DNA of 64,000 nt. Origin: Bacteroidia bacterium (lineage in GTDB: Bacteria; Bacteroidota; Bacteroidia; UKL13-3). The translations under genes and the position numbers were made by a program. This document shows positions 55,646 through 63,863 of the stretch, piece by piece. The stretch lies in assembly GCA_021740845.1 (NCBI GenBank), contig JAIOYZ010000008.1:85516-149515 (forward strand), given 5' to 3'. The notes below the pieces were generated by a model that was not told the DNA's origin, made no database searches, and worked only from the letters and a program-made list of their open reading frames with translations. Positions within the stretch are counted from its first letter, which is position 1, and each line of letters begins with the position of its first letter.

Positions 55646-56329
55646 TTACTTGGCAAATATTCTATATCTTATTCCAGTAAGAAAACTCAGGTTGTATCTT
55701 AAATCATGGGAATTCCAATTGTCAACATTTATAAAATGCTTTTGAATAGTAAACTCTAAATCAAAGTATTTTAAAAATTGACGAGAATATCCCAAGTTTA
55801 AGCCAAAATCAAACCTATTATATCTATCATAATAATTAAATCGATGAGAATAATTACTGTTAAACCACATTTTTGGTTTTCCAGAATTATCGTATATGGT
55901 TTGTTTATCACTAAATCGATAAATATCATCGTACAAATATGAAAATATTACACCGCCAATTAGTGAGTTTTTATTTTTCTTATAAATGTAGTTGATTGGT
56001 AATTCTAAATAAAACAAACGGTATTGGTAGGCTATTTTATCATTAAATCTTGGATAATTGAATTCATATTCAGTAATAAATCCTTTTTCTACGGATTGTA
56101 AACCCGTTGAAATATTGGCATTTTTTCTTATTTTGAAAGAATATTCTATGTTAAAGAAAATTGAATTAACGCTCCTATCCTCCCATCTACGTGTTTCAGA
56201 AAAAGGACTAAGCCCCCATTGTGTAACAGAAATTGAATGGCCAATTTTAATTGTTAAATTATTTAATTGTGCCTTTGTTAAAGTAGGAAACAAACAAATT
56301 ATGATTACTAAAAAAATGTTTATTTTCAT
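55646..56329 (-). CDS. Outer-membrane beta-barrel protein, PorT-like
   Basis: The 227 residues start with a signal peptide (FLVIIICLFPTLTKAQ). The rest is alternating hydrophobic-polar beta strands rich in Tyr, Phe and Asn (FRLFYLELPINYIYKK, FDFGLNLGYSRQFLKYF), ending GIRYRIFAK with a terminal aromatic, as in small 8-10-stranded barrels. The upstream gene (56353-57063) is similar in layout, so they may be a divergent pair of paralogues. Function unknown. Confidence 0.7.
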   Translation of the reverse strand: MKINIFLVIIICLFPTLTKAQLNNLTIKIGHSISVTQWGLSPFSETRRWEDRSVNSIFFNIEYSFKIRKNANISTGLQSVEKGFITEYEFNYPRFNDKIAYQYRLFYLELPINYIYKKNKNSLIGGVIFSYLYDDIYRFSDKQTIYDNSGKPKMWFNSNYSHRFNYYDRYNRFDFGLNLGYSRQFLKYFDLEFTIQKHFINVDNWNSHDLRYNLSFLTGIRYRIFAK

Positions 56330-56352
56330 TGATTTTGAATCCTTCGATTTTT

Positions 56353-57063
56353 TTAATTTATTTTATATGTGATAAATAGGGCAGTTGTAAATAAGTTGTA
56401 TGGACTAATTTTATAATAATTCCTAGGGTTATATAATAAATTATAATAGGTTGAAATTTCTACTCCCCATCTCTTTTTGAAATCAATTCCAATATTTAAA
56501 CAAGGGGAAATATTTATTCGACTAAATGGCGCAAGTTCTTTGCTTGAATGAATGTCATAAGTTGAGTGAAAAGATTCTAATAGCCAATCAGGATAGTCAT
56601 TACTAATTACGGTTTGGGTTAAATTTGATTTAAATAAATAGGAAGTTATTAAGCCAATCCCAAAAATCCATTTTTTTTCTTTTTTCCTTATTAAAAATGG
56701 CATTTCAATGTAGTATTGATTTAGCTCAGTTTTAAGTGTTACATTTTTTTGATAAAAAATATCAAAAAAATGGTTTTGATATTTTTCTACTTTTAAATTG
56801 CATGCTGAAATTCCAGTAGAAAAATTCAAATCATGGTATAGATTTTTTTTTTCGATTGATATGCCCAAACTCAAGGAATTTCCAATTGCTAAATTACCGT
56901 TTTTTTGAGGTTTGACAATATTTATAGCTGACCCAATATTTACTTTAATTTGATTAATATTTGAACCTTCTATAGATTGTCCAAACACTGAATTGGTAAT
57001 GCAAAAAGCAATAATGCTAATTTTTTGCAGGATAAAAAGCACTCTTAAATATGGTCTTTCCAT
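56353..57063 (-). CDS. Outer-membrane beta-barrel protein, PorT-like
   Basis: From MERPYLRVLF (57063) it has 236 residues with a signal peptide (IIAFCITNSVFGQ); a frame open to 57120 is longer. The body is beta-rich (LYHDLNFSTGISAC, YYIEMPFLIRKKEKKWIFGIGLITSYLF, WGVEISTYYNLLY) and ends FITYKIN. It lies 23 bases upstream of the next barrel gene. Both are AT-rich and lack motif copies. Function unknown. Confidence 0.68.
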   Translation of the reverse strand: MERPYLRVLFILQKISIIAFCITNSVFGQSIEGSNINQIKVNIGSAINIVKPQKNGNLAIGNSLSLGISIEKKNLYHDLNFSTGISACNLKVEKYQNHFFDIFYQKNVTLKTELNQYYIEMPFLIRKKEKKWIFGIGLITSYLFKSNLTQTVISNDYPDWLLESFHSTYDIHSSKELAPFSRINISPCLNIGIDFKKRWGVEISTYYNLLYNPRNYYKISPYNLFTTALFITYKIN

Positions 57064-57483
57064 AAATACAATTAGAAAGTTTAATATTAATATTTTCGGA
57101 GATTTGGTGATATGGGGCATTTTTTTTGTATAACAGATTAATTAATACTTTAAATTATCTGAAAGGCTAATCAGAGGTACTCAATTTTTAAAGCAATTGC
57201 AAGTGAAATTAAATTTTTTACATTTCTTTTCATTTGTCCGTCTAAAAATTTGAAATTGGCAGGTTAAACCCCAGTCTTTTCTGCTTAAGTTTGAATTCTC
57301 CATATTTAGATAAAACCAAAAGTGAAGGTAAAAAAAATAATGGACAGCCGATTGAAAGGATAGAACATTCTTTCATTTGACAACTCTGAATTCTCTACCA
57401 TTTGATTTCATTTCCATTGAGGTGTATTTGTTCGAGGAGGATTCATTGTTTAATCGTTTATCCGTTTAATCGTTTATCTGAAT

Positions 57484-57557
57484 TTTGCTTTGCAAGCCGA
57501 AGCTTTAGCGAAGGTTTGTTGGTTTGCTTTGCAAGCCGAAGCTTTAGCGAAGGTTTG
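57484..57557 (+). repeat. 35-base direct repeat with GAAGCTTTAGCG core
   Basis: Two identical 35-base copies start at 57484 and 57523 with a 4-base spacer. Each carries GCCGAAGCTTTAGCGAAGG. Single relatives are at 42610 and about 53980-54005. Confidence 0.85.
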
Positions 57558-57647
57558 GGAGTTTGATTAAAGTTAATTTATACGTTTGATATTTTTAAAA
57601 ACTATTAACTGATAATTCTTAACTCTTAATTCTTAACTCTTAACTAA

Positions 57648-57716
57648 CAACTCAATTATTTCCCGCATTCCCTGAATCTCCATCGAGCATGCTGGATTCC
57701 TTTCTCGCAATCTCGC
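57648..57716 (-). repeat. Dispersed element, minus-strand copy
   Basis: The reverse complement begins GCGAGATTGCGAGAAAG and ends GCGGGAAATAATTGAG, matching 53931-54021 with a gap for that copy's inner expansion. Confidence 0.75.
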
Positions 57717-57868
57717 TTTCTTTTAATAACCTTTAACATTGGATTCATTTCTCCTGTCTGGATTCTGGATTCTGGACTCTTTCCTTTGGTTCAAAACGAA
57801 CCCCAAAACAAAACCCATTGCAAAATTTACCCGAGCGATTTGAATTATGACTTTTGTCAGTTATTTAA

Positions 57869-57927
57869 AATAATTCTAAATAAAGCGCTTTACTATTTGG
57901 AATCATTTTAAATAAGACATAGTTTTG
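57869..57927 (+). promoter_or_regulatory. Promoter and possible Fur-type operator of the iron operon
   Basis: TTTG (57896-57899), 20 bases, then TAGTTTTG (57920-57927) is an exact consensus promoter with a 43-base leader. Two near-identical AT-rich sites, AATAATTCTAAATAA (57869-57883) and AATCATTTTAAATAA (57901-57915), 32 bases apart, flank the -33 element and could bind an iron regulator; the binding is inferred. Confidence 0.55.
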
Positions 57928-57970
57928 GAGCATCAAAAACAATCAAACTAATACCTAAAACAACTATACA

Positions 57971-59149
57971 ATGAACAAATTCAGCTTATTAGGCATTCTT
58001 TTATTAACAAACTTTGTGTTTTTCTCATGTAAAAAGGAAACAAGCAAAACAGAGGAAGTAAAATCTACTACCGGAATTAGAACTGTTATTTCCTACGACC
58101 AACTTACCCCAAACACTCCTTATAAAAGTTTGTTTTTAGATAGCTTAGGAGATACCGTGGTGGACCTAACCGCAGGCAATACTCGCCTAAAAATGTTTAT
58201 GGCTTTAAACAATTATATAGGTAGCGCGGTGAAAGAAAACAAAACCTTGGATTCTGTTTTAATGCAAAACATGTTTTCAAATACAGCCAATCCTTTTTAC
58301 GATATCGCTTCACTTTCTATCATTGGTTCAGAACTAAATGCCTCCAATCTTTCTTTGCAATCTATCACCGGAAAATACAATGCTGGCGAGCAAATGACAG
58401 TAAACAATCGCCTTAACAATTTAATGGGACAAATGGCTGTTTTAAGCACTTTTGTTAAGGATAGTGCTTATAGTGGTAAGCCTGGGAAATTGGGAACTTA
58501 TTTGGCAGATGCGAAAGGAATTGAAGTAGCTCAAATAATTCAGAAATCATTGATTGGTGCAGCTCAATACGATTATATCTGCAATGTATTGCTGAACCAA
58601 GGTTTGCAAGCAGATAACAAAACCATTTTGCCTGGTAAAAACTATACCCAATTAGAACAAAATTGGGATGAGGCTTACGGCTTTTTAACTCTAAATCCAG
58701 TGTACCTTGCAAACTCTACCTTCGATACCAAAGGAACTACAGAATCATTTTTGGGTTCTTATATTTGGGAATACAACAAAGAGGCCTTTTCTAAAATTTA
58801 TCCAGCCTTTTTAAGAGGTAGAGCAGCCATTGCCAATAACGATATGAATGAAGTGAAAACTCAAGCATTATTTATTAGAACAGAAATGGAAAAAGCTTTG
58901 GCAAATTCTGCAGCGCAATATTTAAACAAATGGAAACTGAATTTAACCGAATCGGCTAGAATTCATGCTACAGCAGAGGGTTTGGGCTTTGTGTATGCCT
59001 TGCGTTTTTGCAAAGTAAATGGTGCCGACGAAAAATTCTCCGACGATAATTTGGATATCCTTTTAAATTCTCCAAATGGATATTGGGATTTAACTCTTAG
59101 CAAAATAAATGCAGTAATGGGTTCTATTTTTGGAAAATTTGGTTTGTAA
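57971..59149 (+). CDS. DUF4856 lipoprotein of a probable iron operon
   Basis: This 392-residue lipoprotein (lipobox VFFSC, Cys near residue 20) matches DUF4856: ISYDQLTPNTPYKSLFLD, RLKMFMALNNYIGSAV, LEQNWDEAYGFLTLNP and FLRGRAAIANND. Helical repeats resemble imelysin. It is the first gene of a four-gene unit and its neighbour encodes an imelysin, so it likely binds or handles metal at the cell surface. Confidence 0.82.
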   Translation: MNKFSLLGILLLTNFVFFSCKKETSKTEEVKSTTGIRTVISYDQLTPNTPYKSLFLDSLGDTVVDLTAGNTRLKMFMALNNYIGSAVKENKTLDSVLMQNMFSNTANPFYDIASLSIIGSELNASNLSLQSITGKYNAGEQMTVNNRLNNLMGQMAVLSTFVKDSAYSGKPGKLGTYLADAKGIEVAQIIQKSLIGAAQYDYICNVLLNQGLQADNKTILPGKNYTQLEQNWDEAYGFLTLNPVYLANSTFDTKGTTESFLGSYIWEYNKEAFSKIYPAFLRGRAAIANNDMNEVKTQALFIRTEMEKALANSAAQYLNKWKLNLTESARIHATAEGLGFVYALRFCKVNGADEKFSDDNLDILLNSPNGYWDLTLSKINAVMGSIFGKFGL

Positions 59150-59184
59150 TTTCTAACAAGCAAGTATATTAACACAGCACCTTT

Positions 59185-60312
59185 ATGAATAAAATTTGGA
59201 TTGCATTTCTTACAAGTTTTGGATTACTCTCTGCTTCTTGTAGCGAGAAGACTAATACCAAAAAAGATGATGGAAATGGTTTGGACAGAACCTCCTTCCT
59301 AACTTTTTATGCGGATAGTATTATTCGTCCAAGCTATCAGAATTTCAATTCAGATTTTCAATTGATGAGGCAAAGTGCGGAGCTTTTTATTGCCAATCCA
59401 AACGAGACTAATTTAACTAATTTTAGAAACAATTGGGCTTCAGCTTACCTCTCTTGGCAAAGCGTAGAACTCTTTGATTTTGGTCCTGCCGAAAAAATAA
59501 CACTCCGCAATTTTTATAATATTTACCCTGCAGATACAAACGGTATTCATGCCAATATCTTAAATCCAAGCAATACCCTAGAAACGCCTGTATCATACGC
59601 TCAACAAGGCTTCCCAGCTTTGGATTATTTATTAAATGGGGTTGGTTCAAACCAAACAGAAATACTAAATTTTTATACCAATGCCGACCAAGGCAGCAAA
59701 AGAACAGCTTATATAAAACGCCTAATTGATAAAATGGATTTATTGCTTTCTGAGGTAATAACAGATTGGAATGGAAACTATAAAAACACCTTTATCAGCC
59801 AAACTGGATTGGATATTGGTTCTTCTACTTCGTTAATGGTAAATGGTTTGGTTTTGCATTACGAACGCTTTATCCGCACAGGTAAATTTGGAATTCCATC
59901 TGGTGTAGTTAGCAACGGAATTCTTGCTCCAAATAAAGTGGAAGCTTTTTACAAAAAAGACATCTCTAAAAGTTTAGCTCAGGCTTCTCATTTGGCGTAT
60001 ATAAATTATTTCAATGGTAAAAGTTTTGGTTCGAACCAAGAAGGCTCTTCTCTAAAAACATACTTGGATGCCTTAAATGCCAAGGATAATGTTTCTGGTA
60101 AAAATCTCAGCACTTTAATTAACGAACAGTTTGCTATTGTTGAGGCCAAACTGAATTTGCTAAACCCTAATTTATCAGAAGAAGTAACAAACAACAATTC
60201 AAAAATGATAGATGTGGCCACAGAAATGCAAGCCGTGGTGCGCATGTTAAAAGTAGATATGAGTTCTGCCATGAGCATTACCATTACCTATACCGATAAT
60301 GACGGCGATTAA
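59185..60312 (+). CDS. Imelysin family lipoprotein
   Basis: The 375 residues start with a lipoprotein signal (LLSASC, Cys near residue 19). The imelysin (peptidase M75-like) fold shows FRNNWASAYLSWQSVELFDFGPAE and the GxHxxE-like region, here QQGFPALDYLLNG (about residue 150), with the usual His replaced by Pro-Ala. Imelysins include EfeO-type iron-binding proteins. The HTTM gene starts 14 bases before its stop. Motif cores at 59644 (GSNQ) and 60028 (GSNQ). Confidence 0.85.
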   Translation: MNKIWIAFLTSFGLLSASCSEKTNTKKDDGNGLDRTSFLTFYADSIIRPSYQNFNSDFQLMRQSAELFIANPNETNLTNFRNNWASAYLSWQSVELFDFGPAEKITLRNFYNIYPADTNGIHANILNPSNTLETPVSYAQQGFPALDYLLNGVGSNQTEILNFYTNADQGSKRTAYIKRLIDKMDLLLSEVITDWNGNYKNTFISQTGLDIGSSTSLMVNGLVLHYERFIRTGKFGIPSGVVSNGILAPNKVEAFYKKDISKSLAQASHLAYINYFNGKSFGSNQEGSSLKTYLDALNAKDNVSGKNLSTLINEQFAIVEAKLNLLNPNLSEEVTNNNSKMIDVATEMQAVVRMLKVDMSSAMSITITYTDNDGD

Positions 60313-61645
60313 TACCTATTTCAACAAAACCACTTCCGCCGCTCCCTTAGCTGTTTTTAGAATTTGCTTTGGGTTAATGATGCTATTTAGCATAATCCGT
60401 TTTTGGGCAAATGGTTGGATAAAATCCTTGTATATCGACCCAAGTTATTTCTTCTCCTATTATGGTTTTGAGTTCGTTAAACCACTTGGAAATTACACTT
60501 ATTTACTCTTTGCCATTTGCGCTGTTTCTGCACTTTTTGTGGCCTTAGGTTTTCTCTATCGGTATGCAAGTTTAAGCTTATTCGTAAGCTTTACCTACAT
60601 AGAGTTAATGGACAAATCAACCTATTTAAATCATTACTATTTTATTAGTTTAGTTTGTTTTTTATTGGTCTTCTTACCTGCCAATTGCTATTTCTCTTTA
60701 GATGCAAATCGAAAACCAAAATATGCTTCCAAACTCATTCCTCAATGGAGTATAGATTCTCTAAAATTGATGATGGCCATCCTCTATTTTTATGCAGGTT
60801 TGGCAAAGCTTAACAGCGATTGGTTAATGCATGCACTTCCGCTCAAAATATGGCTTCCAGCAAGAAACGATATGCCAATAATTGGTCCAATATTTAACTA
60901 TAACAGCACCGCATATTTATTCAGTTGGCTTGGCTGTTTATACGATTTATCCATCCCCTTTTTACTCTGGAATAAAACCACACGCCCTTTTGCATATGCC
61001 ACCGTTATTATCTTTCATGCTTTAACTGCTTTACTGTTTCCAATTGGCATGTTCCCACATATTATGATGGTTGCGGCATTGGTATTTTTTTCTCCAAATT
61101 TTCATTCACGCATCTTATCGTTTATTAGTAAATGGGTTCGGTTTGAACCAAACGCTGTTGCAGAAAATAGTCTTGCCAAAAATCCATCTTTTGTAAAACC
61201 ATTGTTCATCCTTTTCTTTATTGTTCAATTGCTTCTCCCCTTTCGCCATCTCGCCTATCCCGGAGAATTGTTCTGGACAGAAGAGGGCTACCGCTTCTCC
61301 TGGCGAGTGATGTTGATAGAAAAAGCAGGCAGCATTCAATTTACAGTTAAAGATTCTAATGGCAATTTTGAAGTAGTAAACCCAAAGGATTATTTAAGTC
61401 CGCTACAAGAAAAAATGATGGCCACCCAACCCGATATGATTCTGCAATTTGCCCATCACCTCCGCAACAAATACAAAGAATTGGGTTATGCCCAAACAAG
61501 TGTTTATGCAGATTCTTATGTTACGCTCAATGGCAGATTGGGTAAGCAGTTTATTAACCCAAACACCGATTTAGCAAAGGAAGAAGAATCCTTTGCGCAC
61601 AAAGATTGGATCAAACCTTTTACTGATGAAATTGCAGGTTTATAG
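60299..61645 (+). CDS. HTTM-domain membrane protein (vitamin K gamma-carboxylase-like)
   Basis: This 448-residue protein has several membrane helices and matches the HTTM family (AVFRICFGLMMLFSIIRF, LNHYYFISLVCFLLVFLPANCYFSLDA, LKLMMAILYFYAGLAKLNSDWL, PHIMMVAALVFF), which also includes vitamin K-dependent gamma-carboxylase. The role of bacterial members is unclear. It overlaps the imelysin gene by 14 bases and the receptor gene by 20, so all are co-translated. A motif core is at 61140. Confidence 0.85.
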   Translation: MTAINTYFNKTTSAAPLAVFRICFGLMMLFSIIRFWANGWIKSLYIDPSYFFSYYGFEFVKPLGNYTYLLFAICAVSALFVALGFLYRYASLSLFVSFTYIELMDKSTYLNHYYFISLVCFLLVFLPANCYFSLDANRKPKYASKLIPQWSIDSLKLMMAILYFYAGLAKLNSDWLMHALPLKIWLPARNDMPIIGPIFNYNSTAYLFSWLGCLYDLSIPFLLWNKTTRPFAYATVIIFHALTALLFPIGMFPHIMMVAALVFFSPNFHSRILSFISKWVRFEPNAVAENSLAKNPSFVKPLFILFFIVQLLLPFRHLAYPGELFWTEEGYRFSWRVMLIEKAGSIQFTVKDSNGNFEVVNPKDYLSPLQEKMMATQPDMILQFAHHLRNKYKELGYAQTSVYADSYVTLNGRLGKQFINPNTDLAKEEESFAHKDWIKPFTDEIAGL

Positions 61646-63860
61646 TTGTATACTTTTTTGCTTTTTAGCTTTGGCTAGCAATGCGCAAGATTCTTCTTAT
61701 GTAAAGAAGAAGCAGCATAAAAGTAAATTTACAGATTCGGTTGAAACCACTTTGCAGGAAGTTCTCATAAACCAGAAGCAAAACGATTTTGGCTTTACAC
61801 GGTTGCGTGCAGTAGAGAATTTAGGAATCTATGAAGGCAAAAAAACAGAGGTAATTATTCCAGAAAAATTGGTGGCCAATTTAGCTACCAATAATGCCCG
61901 ACAAGTTTTCTCACGTGTTGCAGGTTTAAACATTTGGGAAAGCGATGGTGCTGGCTTGCAATTAAGCATTGGCGGCAGAGGCCTTGACCCAAACCGTAGC
62001 TCCAACTTCAATGTTCGTCAGAATGGTTACGATATTAGCGCAGATGCTTTGGGTTATCCAGAGAGTTATTATACGCCGCCATTAGAGGCAGTTGGCAAAA
62101 TACAAATAGTAAGAGGTGCCGCTTCTTTGCAATATGGCACTCAGTTTGGCGGACTCATAAATTTCATTCTCAAGAAACCTGTGGAGAGCAAAAAACTAGA
62201 AGTGCAATTGAAGCAAAGCATCGGTTCATTTGGCTTTTACAATTCATTTACAAGCTATAGTGGAACTGTTAAAAAGTTTAGCTATTACACTTTTTTTCAA
62301 TACAAAACCATGCAAGGCTGGAGAGAAAATTCTAGTTTAAAAAGCTATACCTATTTTGCAGATTTAGACTATCAATTCAACAAGAAAACAAGCATTGGTT
62401 TAGATTATACGCACATGAACTATTTGGCACAACAAGCAGGTGGATTAACAGATGCCATGTTTGCCGAAGACCCTCGCCAAACCAATAGAGAACGCAATTG
62501 GTTTCAAGTAAATTGGAATTTATTTGCGCTTCATTTCGACCATAAATTTAATGTGAGTAGTGAGTTCAATACGCGTGTATTTGGTTTGTATGCAAATCGG
62601 TATTCCGTTGGGTTCAGACCAAACCGTGTTGCTTCCATTGATAACAACAGCGAACGAGATTTAATAAAAGGTGATTTCCAAAATTATGGGGCAGAATTCC
62701 GTTATCTAAAAAGATATTTTGTGGCCAATAAACCCATGGTGCTTTTGGTGGGTTCAAGAATTTACCATGGCTATAACCAAAGTGTTCAAGGTTTTGGCAG
62801 CAAGGAAAAAGATGCAGATTTCAATTATATCAATTCAGATATTGGCATTTCAAGCGACTATTCTTTTCCCAATAACAATGTATCATTCTTTGCAGAAAAC
62901 ATAGTTTATATAAGCGATATTTTCTCCATAACACCTGGCATTCGTTATGAGTATATCCATACACAAGCCAATGGATATTACCGCACCATTCAATTTGATT
63001 TAGCAGGAAATTTAATAAGTACTTCTAAAAATTTTGAAACCAGAAACCAAGGTAGAGGCTTTGTTATTGCAGGCTTGGGCTTGAGTTATAAGGCAACAAG
63101 GAAGCTGGAATTTTATGGCAATATTTCGCAGAACTACCGCTCCATAACTTTTAGCGATATGCGCATTAGCAATCCTTCTCAAGTGATAGATCAAAACTTA
63201 CAAGATGAGAAAGGCTATTCATTCGATATAGGTTTTAGAACCAACCAAAGCGATTTAGTTTCCTTTGATATTTCAGGCTTTTTATTGCGCTATAACAATA
63301 GAATTGGAGAGGTTCTTTTCTACGATGCAAACAACCGTGTATTGCGTTTGCGCACCAATATAGGCAGGGCAATTATGACGGGCATTGAGTCTTATGCCGA
63401 GGCAGATTTTCTTCGCTTATTAACTCGTAAAAACAATCCATATAGCGGTGTTTTATTTTTGAACCTAGCGCTTATTCATTCCAAGTATGTGGAGAGTAAA
63501 TCTCCTGGCATCGAAGGCAACCAAGTGGAGTTTGTGCCCAATGTTAATATCAAAACTGGAATACGTTTGGGCAATAAAAATTTAAAAGCTTCCTTTCAAT
63601 ACAGTTATTTATCGCAACAGTTCTCAGATGCCACCAATGCCATTGATGGCGGTGTTTCTTCTGTTATTGGAATCATCCCTTCCTACTCTGTTTTAGATGC
63701 AAGTATCTCTTACCAAGTAAAGCGATTAAAGTTTGAAGCCAGCATCAATAACCTAAGCAATAATATGTATTTTACAAGAAGAGCAACTGGTTATCCCGGA
63801 CCAGGAATTATACCATCAGATGGGCGCGCATTCTTCTTGACTATCAGTTATAAAATTTAG
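61626..63860 (+). CDS. TonB-dependent receptor, FecA-like
   Basis: From MKLQVYSCILF (61626) this is a 744-residue outer-membrane receptor with a signal peptide ending ASNAQ. The plug (about 60-170) has NARQVFSRVAGLNIWESDGAGLQLSIGGRGLDPNRSSNFNVRQNGYDISAD and IQIVRGAASLQYGTQFGGLINF, which matches FecA and other siderophore receptors. The barrel ends FFLTISYKI. There is no CarboxypepD-like domain, unlike the other two receptors here. It ends just before a group II intron. A near-motif lies at 62611. Confidence 0.92.
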   Translation: MKLQVYSCILFCFLALASNAQDSSYVKKKQHKSKFTDSVETTLQEVLINQKQNDFGFTRLRAVENLGIYEGKKTEVIIPEKLVANLATNNARQVFSRVAGLNIWESDGAGLQLSIGGRGLDPNRSSNFNVRQNGYDISADALGYPESYYTPPLEAVGKIQIVRGAASLQYGTQFGGLINFILKKPVESKKLEVQLKQSIGSFGFYNSFTSYSGTVKKFSYYTFFQYKTMQGWRENSSLKSYTYFADLDYQFNKKTSIGLDYTHMNYLAQQAGGLTDAMFAEDPRQTNRERNWFQVNWNLFALHFDHKFNVSSEFNTRVFGLYANRYSVGFRPNRVASIDNNSERDLIKGDFQNYGAEFRYLKRYFVANKPMVLLVGSRIYHGYNQSVQGFGSKEKDADFNYINSDIGISSDYSFPNNNVSFFAENIVYISDIFSITPGIRYEYIHTQANGYYRTIQFDLAGNLISTSKNFETRNQGRGFVIAGLGLSYKATRKLEFYGNISQNYRSITFSDMRISNPSQVIDQNLQDEKGYSFDIGFRTNQSDLVSFDISGFLLRYNNRIGEVLFYDANNRVLRLRTNIGRAIMTGIESYAEADFLRLLTRKNNPYSGVLFLNLALIHSKYVESKSPGIEGNQVEFVPNVNIKTGIRLGNKNLKASFQYSYLSQQFSDATNAIDGGVSSVIGIIPSYSVLDASISYQVKRLKFEASINNLSNNMYFTRRATGYPGPGIIPSDGRAFFLTISYKI

Positions 63861-63863
63861 GCA

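Larger units (their letters stand above)
57064..57970. repeat. Long noncoding island with several repeat families
   Basis: After about 300 AT-rich bases: TTTATCCGTTTAATCG repeats (57453-57480), two perfect 35-base direct copies containing GCCGAAGCTTTAGCGAAGG (57484-57518 and 57523-57557), TTCTTAACTCTTAA repeats (57600-57655), the inverted copy of a dispersed element (57648-57716), GGATTCTGGATTC repeats (57755-57780), and the promoter of the iron operon (57896-57927). No gene is seen. Confidence 0.7.

Noticed and set aside
15154..60037. GGTTCGAACC and GGTTCAAACC resemble the T arm of tRNA genes.
   Set aside because: None of the copies has a cloverleaf, acceptor stem or anticodon arm around it, and many lie inside protein genes. 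No tRNA was found in the window.
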